Assembly (NCBI GenBank): GCA_002404155.1
Contig: DHJC01000016.1
Location: 1 to 64,000 of the forward strand
Reading direction: 5' to 3'
Length of the DNA stretch: 64,000 nucleotides
From: Chloroflexi bacterium UBA4730
GTDB lineage: Bacteria > Chloroflexota > Limnocylindria > P2-11E
The notes under the pieces are model-generated. The model had not been told where the DNA came from, did not search any database, and worked only from the letters and a program-made list of their open reading frames with translations. This document shows positions 54,623 to 62,833 of this stretch, piece after piece (within the stretch, counting starts at the first letter, position 1; each line of letters starts with the position of its first letter). The position numbers were made by a program, and so were the translations under genes.

Positions 54623-55259
54623 CTTCCACGACGGCGTCCCCTACTGGCTTGTCGCGATCGTGGCCAGCATCGCGGCATTCATGGTCGTCGTGATCCTCGG
54701 TGGAATGGCGTGGCGCAGGGCTGGGTCCGAGGCGCAGCGTCCGATCCGCGTGCTCGGTGCGATGATCGACGAAGCGTTCACCGCCGGCGGCACGCCGCTC
54801 GGCACGACCGTGCGGCGATGGACCATCGGGCTGTTCGCGGCCGGCGTCCTGTTCGGTCCGCTGGGTTACGGCGAACTCGACTTCGTGCCGGTGGGCTGGC
54901 CGCGGATCGCGGTACTCGTCCTGGCTCCAGTCGCCCTGGGGATCGCGTTGATCTGGTTCTGGAAGAGCTGGCGTCCCGACCGGGCGGGCGAGGTCCACTT
55001 CGGTCGGGTGGTCGCGGAACTGACGGCCGGGGCGTTGCTCATCGGTAGCGTGCTCATGTCGCAGCGGACGAGCCACATCGAGTGCGCGCAGTCGGTCCAG
55101 ACGTACGACGGTTCGGAGTGTGTCGGCGAGGACATCGTGGTGCCGGGAGCCGATGAGTTCCAGGTCCTGGTGCTGGCGGGCCTCGCCGCGACGGCGTTGT
55201 GGTTCGCGGCCGTCGAAACTCCGTGGGCCGAGGCGAAGCCGTCGACTCGGACCAGCTAG
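54615..55259 (+). CDS. polytopic membrane protein next to the Rhs fragment
   Basis: From a GTG at 54615 the product is 214 residues with about four transmembrane segments (near 9-30, 75-95, 100-120 and 145-160) and a late extracytoplasmic loop with two cysteines (ECAQSVQTYDGSECV). Its first codons lie in the Rhs fragment, so the true N-terminus may be lost. Function unknown. Confidence 0.5.
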   Translation: MFIFHDGVPYWLVAIVASIAAFMVVVILGGMAWRRAGSEAQRPIRVLGAMIDEAFTAGGTPLGTTVRRWTIGLFAAGVLFGPLGYGELDFVPVGWPRIAVLVLAPVALGIALIWFWKSWRPDRAGEVHFGRVVAELTAGALLIGSVLMSQRTSHIECAQSVQTYDGSECVGEDIVVPGADEFQVLVLAGLAATALWFAAVETPWAEAKPSTRTS

Positions 55260-55266
55260 CCGCCGA

Positions 55267-55641
55267 CTAATCCAGAAACAAGGCTATCGCGCAGACAAGC
55301 ACACCAAGGATTCCCATCGTCGAAGCGATCCCCAGATTGTGCAGTCCGAAGGGAACCACCGCGGCGCCGAGGATTCCGATACCCGCTCCGAACGCGAACT
55401 CGTAATACACGTGTCTCTGCGCATCGAATGGCCGGCCAATTGCCCCACGACCAGCGGGAAGCGTAAGCGCGCCGGCGGAGGCGAGAACGATGACCGCGAC
55501 AAAAACAAGCACTAATGGATAGGCCGCTGCGACGGCAGTTCCCGATGCGCTTGTGAGGTACCAGGGCGCAGCGATTCCGTAAAGGACGAGTGCCGTCCCC
55601 CAGACCACGGCAGCAGCCCCGCCAGTTAGCCTCATTTCCAT
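55267..55641 (-). CDS. small polytopic membrane protein
   Basis: The 124-residue protein is mostly hydrophobic, with four predicted transmembrane helices (AAVVWGTALVLYGIAAPWY, AAYPLVLVFVAVIVLAS, FGAGIGILGAAVVPFGL and GILGVLVCAIALFL). It is convergent with the membrane protein at 54615, 7 bp apart. No family recognised. Confidence 0.55.
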   Translation of the reverse strand: MEMRLTGGAAAVVWGTALVLYGIAAPWYLTSASGTAVAAAYPLVLVFVAVIVLASAGALTLPAGRGAIGRPFDAQRHVYYEFAFGAGIGILGAAVVPFGLHNLGIASTMGILGVLVCAIALFLD

Positions 55642-55682
55642 CCCCTTGACGCTCGCCGCATTCGCGTGACAGATCGAGTGTG

Positions 55683-55880
55683 ATGCGGGATCTGCGCGTG
55701 CCTTCAGCTCTCGCGAGTGTTGGTGGTGCCTTTACCGGCGCCAGCGTGGGCGTCGCCGTCGCGGAAAGCCTAGGCGTCAGCGGCCCAGCCGCCGTCATGT
55801 ACATCATGGCCGCGATCAGCGCGATTCTGCTCGGCGTTCTGATTGTCGTAACGCGGCGGGCGTGCCTTCCCAAGCCCTAG
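55683..55880 (+). CDS. small membrane protein
   Basis: The 65-residue protein has two hydrophobic segments (GGAFTGASVGVAVAESLGV and AAVMYIMAAISAILLGVLI) and a basic tail. It is divergent from the gene at 55641. Start at ATG 55683 with an in-frame GTG just before it. Function unknown. Confidence 0.45.
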   Translation: MRDLRVPSALASVGGAFTGASVGVAVAESLGVSGPAAVMYIMAAISAILLGVLIVVTRRACLPKP

Positions 55881-56021
55881 CGGGGATCAACGTGACCACC
55901 GCGCAAGCGATCGCAGGGGACGGGATCGATACGCGCGAGCGACGCCGTCGTCAGCAAAGACCTCGCCCAGACCCGGCGCGCCGTCCGGACGAATTCAAGG
56001 CGCAGGCGGCGACGCCTCGTC

Positions 56022-56969
56022 CTATGAGACTCCGGTTCGCGAAAGACCAAGGCGGGCGCCCAGCGCCACTTCTTGGAAGCCAATCGCCATGTGCGCGATG
56101 AAACCGGCGAACAGCGCCGCGGCTTCGAAGTCGTCTTGATTGAGCGGCGTCCCCTGGATCCTTTGGCTGCGTGGGTTGAAGTGGTGCAGGCTTCCCCGAA
56201 TGTCAAAGAGGAACTTCATCGCGCCGGAGCGGTCCCACGTACAGTGCATCTGTTTGAACTGACTCTGCAGCTGTGCGGTGACTTCGGGCCGGAGCGAATT
56301 GCCGGCGAGTGTGGCTAACGCCTCGTCGATGATCTTGCCGAGCTCATCGCTCGCCGCAAAGGCTCCTAGCACGCTCGCCTCGCCGCTGCGGCCGGGTGCA
56401 TAGATCCCCTCGATGACGAAGTAATGGGCGACAAACGTCTGAATGAAGCGGAACCCGTTGTGCTCGTTGTTCGCCTCACGGGAGAAGGCCTTCAGGACGG
56501 TCAGCGACTCCAGGGCGTTTGCCTTCGCAGCCATGCCGGCAAGCACGTCAGGCCGGACCCGGGCAGCGCGCGGATCAAAGGAGGCGCTCTCGCTCCAACC
56601 GCGGATCGCAACGAGGGCCTCGTCCGCGTCGCTCTCCGGGACCGTGTCATGCCGTGCATCCTGCCAGTACACCCGCCGGAGTGCGTGCTCGGTCAAGAAC
56701 GACACGTGTGACTCGAAATTCTGCAAGGCCGCTACGAGGCGGCCGTGGACCGCCGGGTCGCCACCGAGCTCAATGGCGCCGATCTCGCCCGGCGCCGGGA
56801 CGCGGACGCGCGAACTGAAGCGCTTCGCGTCAACGGTGACGCCGACCGCCAGCTCGTTGAGGCGTCCCTGGCCGTCCACGAGTGCCTCGTACATGAGGTC
56901 TCCAATCCGAAAGCACGCCGCCTCCGTCACCAGTTCCGACTCGACCCGCGCGCGCAACTCGTAGCGCAC
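56022..56969 (-). CDS. hypothetical protein with HEPN-like C-terminus, last gene of the Bil-like locus
   Basis: The 315-residue soluble protein starts at a GTG. Its C-terminal third is helical and contains MKFLFDIRGSLHHF, where R-x4-H fits a HEPN RNase motif; the rest is unassigned (a long helical middle with NALESLTVLKAFSRE). It begins 5 bp after a small ORF and follows the glycine-zipper gene and the E1-like gene on the same strand, so it is probably in one transcript with the ubiquitin-like genes. Confidence 0.55.
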   Translation of the reverse strand: MRYELRARVESELVTEAACFRIGDLMYEALVDGQGRLNELAVGVTVDAKRFSSRVRVPAPGEIGAIELGGDPAVHGRLVAALQNFESHVSFLTEHALRRVYWQDARHDTVPESDADEALVAIRGWSESASFDPRAARVRPDVLAGMAAKANALESLTVLKAFSREANNEHNGFRFIQTFVAHYFVIEGIYAPGRSGEASVLGAFAASDELGKIIDEALATLAGNSLRPEVTAQLQSQFKQMHCTWDRSGAMKFLFDIRGSLHHFNPRSQRIQGTPLNQDDFEAAALFAGFIAHMAIGFQEVALGARLGLSRTGVS

Positions 56970-56974
56970 GTCGC

Positions 56975-57169
56975 TCAGGACGGCATAGGAGGTACCAACG
57001 GCTCCCCTGCCTCCGCCAAATCGGACTCGATGCCTGCTTGGCTCGAAGGGGCGCAGTCCAGCGCCTTCATGATCCGACCGTCCAGCCAGCCCGTCTCGAC
57101 CGTGACCACGTAACCGTTCTTATCGTAGAAGTGGACCTGCCTCGCGCGGTGATCGATGTCGGGTACGAA
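56975..57169 (-). CDS. small ORF without a clear start codon
   Basis: A minus-strand frame directly after the glycine-zipper stop encodes about 64 residues with good coding character (RQVHFYDKNGYVVTVETGWL; CAPSSQAGIESDLAEAG) and ends 5 bp before the HEPN-like gene. No ATG, GTG or TTG is available at its front; the first is a GTG at 57109, which would cut into the coding-like part. Either the start codon is unusual or the gene lost its 5' end. Confidence 0.35.
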   Translation of the reverse strand, partial: FVPDIDHRARQVHFYDKNGYVVTVETGWLDGRIMKALDCAPSSQAGIESDLAEAGEPLVPPMPS

Positions 57170-57172
57170 TAA

Positions 57173-57349
57173 TCAGATCCCCCGTTTGCTCGCCTCCTCT
57201 GCGATCTCATGTCCGACCCAGCTCGAGATCGCGGCACCGATCAACGCACCGACCGGGCCGCCCAGCATCGCTCCGACGACGCCACCGAGCGCGCCGCCAA
57301 CACCTGCGCCGACTACCTTCGCCGACTTGACTGGGTTGGTGCGAGCCAT
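57173..57349 (-). CDS. 58-residue glycine-zipper peptide
   Basis: From the ATG at 57349, with GAGGAG eight bases before it, the product has 58 residues. It is dominated by a Gly/Ala-rich membrane-seeking repeat (VVGAGVGGALGGVVGAML, then GGPVGALIGAAIS), a glycine-zipper pattern found in pore-forming or membrane-associating peptides. It starts 22 bp after the E1-like gene on the same strand. Confidence 0.6.
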   Translation of the reverse strand: MARTNPVKSAKVVGAGVGGALGGVVGAMLGGPVGALIGAAISSWVGHEIAEEASKRGI

Positions 57350-57371
57350 GTCATTTACTCCTCGTGGCGTT

Positions 57372-58760
57372 CTAGGGCAGCGCACGCGTGAAACCGGGAT
57401 TGGTGGGCGGACCGGGGCGAGTGTTCGGCGCTACGTCGATGTAGTCAGGGCTGCGCAGCGAGACGCTCAAGACCTCGTACATCGGGGCGCCACCCAGGTA
57501 GCGCACGGCCTCCGCGAGTGCCAAGGAGGCGGCGACGGCACCGACGAAGGCGGCGCCGACCGTGCGGCCAGCCACCTCGAGCATGCCGCAGCGGATCTCT
57601 TCCGCGGTCAGCACTCCCTCGGCGGCAAGCTTTGCGGCCCACTCCTTGTAGGCCGGTTGATCGGCCAGGGCGGGATCCGTCGCCGCATGCTTCGACGCGA
57701 ACGCGTCCGCGGCCTGAAGACCCGACGGAAACGAGTGCAAGAGCAGATCGAGGTAGTGCGTCGGCCCGCCGCCGAGACCCACATCGATGACCTTGTCGAA
57801 GCCCGCGCTCTCGAGTGCTCGGCGCGCCTGCGGCCCATCGAATCCCGAGAGCGCCAACCCTGGTTCATCCTGCGTCCGACGCGTCTGGTCGTCGAAGCGC
57901 CGCTCCGACATCCGCGTGACAAATCCCAGCTCCTCCAGGCGCCGCCCGACCAGACGGGTCTTCATCTCGGTCGCGAAGTCGCGTGGCACGAGCAGTCCGG
58001 TGTCGGCGTTTGCGGGGACGATGCGGTCGGTGTCCTGCAGCATCACTAAAACGTCCGAGGGATTGGCATAGGGCAGCGCCCCGAGCGCCCACGCATGCGC
58101 CTGTCCGAGGTGACCCAGGCCCAGCAGCCACACCCGCTGCGGCAGGTAGGACCAGGACTCACCCACCGCCGCAGCATCGCGCCAGGGGATCCGTGGGTCC
58201 CACAGCGAGAACCCCACGTCGCGGCGTGCCGCAACACCGTCCCCGCGTTGGGCCTGGAACGCCTCGGACACTGCCAGTGCCCCGGCGAGCAGGCCAGCGA
58301 GCGGGAAGTCGAGCTCCTCGGCCAGCCGGTCACTGCGCCGCTGCACCACCCCGCCGCTCCAGCCGTTGAAGGTGGGGACCAAGACACGCCCGCTCGTGTC
58401 GAGCGATCGCGCATCGCCGAGCACGATCGTGGTGCGCTGCGGTGAGAGTTCGCTTAAGAGCGTGCCGCCGTACCAGGCGACGGCGTCCGCGAGCCGGCGG
58501 CCACCGGCCCAAGGAATCGACATCGTCGGGTCATCAGCAATGCGCACGTGGACACCGCCGGGGAAAGCCCGCCGCGCGGCGTTGACCACGGTCAGCAGCG
58601 CGATTTGTCGGCTGCGGCTCGCAGTCAGGCCCGGACCGACATCGACCTGCAGGACGTATCCGCGCACGATCTCCTCGGCCTCTCTCCTTGATTGCGCGCG
58701 GCCGGAGTCCAACTCGAGCTTCAGGGTCCGGCCTAGCGTGTCGGCGGCTTCGAGCGTCAT
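57372..58760 (-). CDS. bilD: E1-like ubiquitin-activating enzyme homologue (BilD-like)
   Basis: The 462-residue protein has two parts. The N-terminal 200 residues resemble a degenerate Rossmann half. The second is a ThiF/E1 adenylation domain: VWLLGLGHLGQAHAW (Gly214-x-Gly216-x2-Gly219), QDTDRIVPANADTG (acidic pair and Asn251 as in E1 enzymes) and DVGLGGGPTHY. Cys391 in IRCGMLEVAGRT is the only cysteine and sits where E1 catalytic cysteines lie. It should adenylate the Ubl C-terminus and carry it as a thioester. Its start overlaps the JAB gene by 4 bp. Order and content match BilD of the antiphage Bil system. Confidence 0.8.
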   Translation of the reverse strand: MTLEAADTLGRTLKLELDSGRAQSRREAEEIVRGYVLQVDVGPGLTASRSRQIALLTVVNAARRAFPGGVHVRIADDPTMSIPWAGGRRLADAVAWYGGTLLSELSPQRTTIVLGDARSLDTSGRVLVPTFNGWSGGVVQRRSDRLAEELDFPLAGLLAGALAVSEAFQAQRGDGVAARRDVGFSLWDPRIPWRDAAAVGESWSYLPQRVWLLGLGHLGQAHAWALGALPYANPSDVLVMLQDTDRIVPANADTGLLVPRDFATEMKTRLVGRRLEELGFVTRMSERRFDDQTRRTQDEPGLALSGFDGPQARRALESAGFDKVIDVGLGGGPTHYLDLLLHSFPSGLQAADAFASKHAATDPALADQPAYKEWAAKLAAEGVLTAEEIRCGMLEVAGRTVGAAFVGAVAASLALAEAVRYLGGAPMYEVLSVSLRSPDYIDVAPNTRPGPPTNPGFTRALP

Positions 58761-59257
58761 GCGAACCGTCCGACGTAGACGCGCCGCACGGCATCGCTCG
58801 CGTAGCTGCCTTGCCAGTCACCCGCCCCGTCGTAACGATGCACGCCAACCTCGCGCGGAGCGGCGCGCCGCGAGGCGAGGTGCGGCACGAGCAGCGCGAT
58901 GTGGCCTGCGCGCGAGATCATCGGGTTCTCGCGGTCGATCGAGCTCTGGGAGACATAGGTGCCACCGTGCGTGTGCACATCCCCGATCACGCGCGCCTTG
59001 TATTGGTCGCACAGGTCCCACAGCCGACCATACGCGACCGCATCCAAACGAATGTCGCCGCGCAACGCAGCCGGATCGAGGTCGTCGTAGTACACGACGC
59101 GGATCACGCGCCGGGGGTCTCCGTCGCGATTGGCCAGCAGGAAGGCGCCGCTCTCGCGGCGGCCGCCAGCGCGGCGACCCAGTTGGGCGAACATCTCGTC
59201 CCACGTCTGGGCCGTGAACCGGAGGTAGGCGCCCCGTCCGAAGAGGCGTCTAAACAC
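58757..59257 (-). CDS. bilC: JAMM/JAB-family deubiquitinase-like protease (BilC-like)
   Basis: The 166-residue protein carries a full JAMM motif: Glu35 in RRESGAF, His95 and His97 in GDVHTHGG, then Ser105 and Asp108 in SQSSIDRE with the canonical seven-residue gap. This predicts a zinc isopeptidase that trims the ubiquitin-like precursor or removes it from targets. I chose the GTG at 59257; it overlaps the E2-like stop by 8 bp and the sequence upstream is the E2 gene in another frame. It overlaps the E1-like gene by 4 bp. Confidence 0.85.
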   Translation of the reverse strand: MFRRLFGRGAYLRFTAQTWDEMFAQLGRRAGGRRESGAFLLANRDGDPRRVIRVVYYDDLDPAALRGDIRLDAVAYGRLWDLCDQYKARVIGDVHTHGGTYVSQSSIDRENPMISRAGHIALLVPHLASRRAAPREVGVHRYDGAGDWQGSYASDAVRRVYVGRFA

Positions 59258-59723
59258 CGGTGTAGTCCTCGTCGTTGAGCATCTCGTGCACCAGCCGCAG
59301 GTAGAGCGTGATGTCTTTCGATGCGTCCCAGAGCCACGCCGGATGCTGTGCGGCCCACGCTCCGTGACTCGAAATCGCCACTCGGTCGCACGGGATGTAC
59401 AGGGCAACTCCGCCTTCCCAGTCTGTGCGAAATGCGTTTCCGACCCGGTGCCCTTTCGGGCGCGCGGCGGCTGCGAGCATCGCGTCTGTGGCCTCGTCCC
59501 AGGGCGTGGCAGTCGGTACCGTCGTCGGGTAGTTGCTCAGCTCGAAGCGAAGGACGAACTCCTCCGGAGCGCCGTTGCGCAGGGCCGCGCGTACGGCGAT
59601 CCATACGTGCGGCCACGCGATGCGCACCAGGCGCCAGCGGCCTTCCTCGACGCCGCGCGTGAAGACGGCGCCCTTGAGGTGCTCCCGGAACACCCGTTCG
59701 TCCGGCGAGATCGGATCGCTCAT
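59250..59723 (-). CDS. bilB: E2-like conjugating enzyme (BilB-like)
   Basis: The 157-residue protein has E2-type features of the bacterial systems: a strand-rich core with LRFELSNYPTTVPTATPWD (compare the YPxxPP segment of E2 folds), LYIPCDRVAIS with Cys112, the only cysteine and so the likely catalytic one, and a C-terminal ITLYLRLVHEMLNDEDY helix. It starts at an ATG that overlaps the ubiquitin-like gene stop (ATGA). It should take the Ubl from the E1 and transfer it. Confidence 0.7.
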   Translation of the reverse strand: MSDPISPDERVFREHLKGAVFTRGVEEGRWRLVRIAWPHVWIAVRAALRNGAPEEFVLRFELSNYPTTVPTATPWDEATDAMLAAAARPKGHRVGNAFRTDWEGGVALYIPCDRVAISSHGAWAAQHPAWLWDASKDITLYLRLVHEMLNDEDYTGV

Positions 59724-60184
59724 CCCTCGAAGCGCTCCTTCGGGGCGAGGTCGAAGCACGCCTTGCAGTCGTGATCTGCGTACGAGCCGACGTGATCGGC
59801 GCGGTCGGGCTGGGTGTTCTGCCCGCAGATTGAGAGTGTGTGCTTGGCCTTCTCCGTAGCCGTCAGGCTGAAGCCCTGCGTGCCAGTGGCCCAGTCGAAG
59901 ACCCGGTTGATGGTGGCCGCCGGCGAAAACTCCTTGCTTCTCGTATCGCCGCCGTAACGGACCGAGACATCGACGCGGCGGCACCGGGAGACGTGGACGT
60001 GCTTGCGGTCGTCGATGCCGGCCTCCGCAAGCGTCCGCTCCGGGTCGAGAGGGTCTTCCGCGTCCTGAAGCCACGCGTGGGCGTCGGCCTTGCCACCGAG
60101 CAGATCGCGAACGTGGGCGCCGGAATCGATCTGGCGGAGCGTTGGCGCCCCGGCTTCGTGGATGTAGATCTCAAGCTGCGACAT
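59720..60184 (-). CDS. bilA: tandem ubiquitin-like protein (BilA-like)
   Basis: The 154-residue protein is built of two beta-grasp-like halves, about residues 1-68 (EIYIHEAGAPTLRQI; GIDDRKHVHVSRC) and 69-147 (VDVSVRYGGDTRSKEF; INRVFDWAT), as in ISG15 and BilA. It ends with KERFEG, so a single glycine is already the last residue. A CxxC pair (DCKAC) lies in the tail. It is the first of four overlapping genes. The AGGAGG upstream (60184 side, GAGGCAGCAC) supports this start. Conjugation is inferred from context. Confidence 0.7.
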   Translation of the reverse strand: MSQLEIYIHEAGAPTLRQIDSGAHVRDLLGGKADAHAWLQDAEDPLDPERTLAEAGIDDRKHVHVSRCRRVDVSVRYGGDTRSKEFSPAATINRVFDWATGTQGFSLTATEKAKHTLSICGQNTQPDRADHVGSYADHDCKACFDLAPKERFEG

Positions 60185-60443
60185 GTGCTGCCTCCTATCG
60201 CCTGGGGTACGGCCGCGCCGTCCCGGTCTCCGATGTCAGATGGCTCGGAGTGGTGGCGCCCGCCTGCCGTGCGACCGCTGACACCAATCGTTTGCGCCCG
60301 CGGGCGCGAGAAGTGCCAGAATCAGCAGCGCGGTAGCCGGGCACGATTCGCTTGGTCACCGCATTTCTCCATTCGACGGGGCCTGACTCTTTGCCGGGAC
60401 AGGCCCCGTCCGCGCGTGTTCGTCCGGGAACCGTTCTGTCGAG

Positions 60444-61010
60444 CTACCTCCCTCCAGAGCTGACGAGTTGCCCGCTCCGCGAGCGATACGAGTACGGCCG
60501 GCCAGATCCCTTGCCGACCTGCTCTCGGTCAACCACCCGAGCCCTGACGAGCTCGGTCAGCCAGTTATTGACCGCCTGCAAGGACCGGGTCTTGAGCTTC
60601 CCCCTCAGTTCTGCGGTGGTCACGTCGCCCGATCGCTCAATGAGGTCGAACGTCTCCTTCGCCCGCCGTTCAACTTCGCCCGCGAGGAACGCCTTGCCGG
60701 TGTCCGTTCGGACGAGCGCCGCGAGGTGCGCGTTCTTCAGCACCTGGTCGAGCTGCTCGGCGGCGAAGTCGTTCGCGCCGGCGAATGCGACCCACCGCCG
60801 GGACCCATACCGTCCCGCCTGCGTGCGCTTTACGAGCTCTGCGAACAACTCGTCTCCGAACGAGAGCGTGAACACCGACACGCGTCTTAGGTCGATGACC
60901 ACGAGGGCGTCGTCGCTCCTCGAGATCAGCGCCTCGATCTTGCCGCGCAGCTCGTGCGCGTACGAACGGGTGCCGAGCGCCTTCCCGTACTCGGCAATCC
61001 GAACCTGCAT
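60444..61010 (-). CDS. STAS-like DUF4325 domain protein with winged-helix tail
   Basis: From the ATG at 61010 (AGGAG five bases upstream) the product is 188 residues. The N-terminal half has the DUF4325 STAS-like pattern (VVIDLRRVSVFTLSFGDELF) and the C-terminal part a winged HTH (VTTAELRGKLKTRSLQAVNNWLTEL, then RPYSYRS). Such proteins pair with GHKL ATPases in bacterial accessory loci. It lies 76 bp after the ATPase gene on the same strand and 259 bp before the Ubl gene. Confidence 0.7.
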   Translation of the reverse strand: MQVRIAEYGKALGTRSYAHELRGKIEALISRSDDALVVIDLRRVSVFTLSFGDELFAELVKRTQAGRYGSRRWVAFAGANDFAAEQLDQVLKNAHLAALVRTDTGKAFLAGEVERRAKETFDLIERSGDVTTAELRGKLKTRSLQAVNNWLTELVRARVVDREQVGKGSGRPYSYRSRSGQLVSSGGR

Positions 61011-61086
61011 ACGCACTCCTTTCACCCCGCTGCTGTTCTTAAATCTCAGCAGGTGAACAAACGCTACACCCGGGCTGCGGGTGCCG

Positions 61087-61941
61087 TCAACCGGCCTTCA
61101 GACCACCAGCGAACGAGATCGCGATCTGCACACCATCGCGCGAAATGGCGTGTTCCTGACGCTCGATGGAGCGGCGGATCTTCAGTGAGGCGTCGCCGGA
61201 ACGGATCTCGAATGTGCCGCCCGCATCCTCGCACACTGCTTGGACGACATCTGGGAGGCCATTGCCGTGGCGCGATCCAGCGAAGCGGCTCACGCCCTTC
61301 TTCACTGCGAGGTCGACCGCCTCGGCGTCGTCGGCCACGGCGACCCGGCGGCGGAGTGTGCGGCGCAGCCCGAGACCGATGTCGCCGATCGCGATCTGAA
61401 GGCGAAAGCCGGCCGAGCCAAGGCGGTAACGCTGGGCCATGACGATCGCGCGGTCGGCGCCCGAGTGCTCGAGCGTGTTGTCGACGCCTTCTCCAAGACC
61501 CAGGAACGCGGGGACCAGCACATCATGGGGAATGCCGACCGCGTCACCCAGCGACATGAGGGACTCCCCCACCGCCGTTGCGTTGGTCCGTGTCACGAAC
61601 TGCAGCTCGAGCAGGTGGTCGCTCAGGGGCCGCGCCGCGACATGCCCGCTTCCGAAGCCACCCGCGAAGCGGACGCCCGCGCCGCGCAGGAGATCGCGAA
61701 AGCGCATGCGCAGCAGGTAGTTCGCGACGTTCTGGTCCGCTGGCCCGACTACGGCGAGGTTGTTCCCCATGCCGATCGCCTCCAAGCACGCCGTCGTCAG
61801 CGAGACCAAACCACTGGGGTCGGCGAACTCCGCCGACCTCAGGTCGACCACGACCTCTTCATAGTCCTGCGGCAGACCCTCGATCAGAAGATCGCCGGCG
61901 TGCAGGCCGCAGAGTCGCTTTCCGTACGAAAGCGTGGGCAC
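61087..61941 (-). CDS. STAS-GHKL ATPase-domain protein
   Basis: The 284-residue protein joins an N-terminal STAS-like domain (VVVDLRSAEFADPSGLVSL, about residues 30-60) to a GHKL ATPase: N-box GLGEGVDNTLEHSG (about 148-161), G1 IAIGDIGLG (about 183-191) and G2 RHGNGLPDVV (about 225-233). No kinase dimerisation or receiver domain is present, so it resembles anti-sigma/MORC-like switches rather than two-component kinases. First gene of the pair with the DUF4325 protein. Confidence 0.75.
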   Translation of the reverse strand: MPTLSYGKRLCGLHAGDLLIEGLPQDYEEVVVDLRSAEFADPSGLVSLTTACLEAIGMGNNLAVVGPADQNVANYLLRMRFRDLLRGAGVRFAGGFGSGHVAARPLSDHLLELQFVTRTNATAVGESLMSLGDAVGIPHDVLVPAFLGLGEGVDNTLEHSGADRAIVMAQRYRLGSAGFRLQIAIGDIGLGLRRTLRRRVAVADDAEAVDLAVKKGVSRFAGSRHGNGLPDVVQAVCEDAGGTFEIRSGDASLKIRRSIERQEHAISRDGVQIAISFAGGLKAG

Positions 61942-62196
61942 AGCTGCGTCCCTCCGCCCCGTTGTTGGCCGACGGGTTAAGCGATCTGCCGGAAGTTAAA
62001 CAGCCCGGGTTCAATTTGGCTAGCCTCTGCCTGGCGGAGAAAGTGCGCAATGGGCCGATAGGCGAAGACGGGGCCGCAGCAACGCGCCCCTAGATCCGCG
62101 GTTCGATGACACCCGGCCCCGACAGCGTTCGGCCCGGTCGCAGGAGGCGATCGGGGAGATGCAGGTCGAGATGAAATGGGTACCTAGACCCTCATT

Positions 62197-62400
62197 TCAC
62201 CGCGCTGACCATGAATCGAGCGGGACGAGCTCGTAAAGGAAGGGTCGACGGCCGACGTGTGTCCGCGTCTTGCTCGCCTCCCCGCGTTCCACGAGCGTGT
62301 CTAGTCGTCGTTTCGCCACGGGAGGCGTGGACTCAAGACCAGTCGCGCGCGTGATCTCCGTTGCGACGCCGTCAGCGCGAGTGAAGCGCTGCCCTCCGCA
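62197..62400 (-). pseudogene. winged-helix fragment
   Basis: The minus-strand frame ending at 62197 encodes an HTH-like segment (GVATEITRATGLESTPPVAK, then RLDTLVERGEASK and VGRRPFLYELV), the pattern of a MarR/ArsR-type winged helix. Nothing coding-like precedes it in frame beyond about 62400, so it seems to lack a proper 5' end. Confidence 0.35.
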
Positions 62401-62426
62401 CCCGTGAGGACCGCCCGGGCCCGAGT

Positions 62427-62756
62427 TTGCTCGACTGGACGACGGCCGCGGCGTATACGGCCGCGCTGCCAGCTGCCGCAGCCGCGGCAAGCAGAGCCCC
62501 GCGATCAAGCCGCTCTTGCCGCTTCGAAGGTTCTGAGGCCACCTTTGCTGCGATGCTACGACGCAACTTATCGCTGGGCCTACATCTGCTCCTCGTTGCT
62601 GGCATGTGCCTTGGCCTCGTGCTCCTGGTCGTCGCAACATTCACCGGCCGTCCGCAGTCCGTAGCCAACACCTACCTAGTGGCCGCTGTCGCGGGTGGGC
62701 CAATCATCGGATTGCTAATGCTCCTTGTGGAAGACCGCAGCGGCGAAGGGGACTGA
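62427..62756 (+). CDS. small membrane protein
   Basis: From a TTG at 62427 the product has 109 residues with two transmembrane helices (LHLLLVAGMCLGLVLLVVAT and TYLVAAVAGGPIIGLLML) after an Ala-rich N-terminus. A later start at the ATG near 62553 would leave both helices. Function unknown. Confidence 0.4.
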   Translation: MLDWTTAAAYTAALPAAAAAASRAPRSSRSCRFEGSEATFAAMLRRNLSLGLHLLLVAGMCLGLVLLVVATFTGRPQSVANTYLVAAVAGGPIIGLLMLLVEDRSGEGD

Positions 62757-62833
62757 GCCGAGTCGGAATGGTTCCAGGGCTCGCGCAGGAAAGCGCTATG
62801 AACTGAATATCGCGTCTCCGGCGCTAGTGCACG

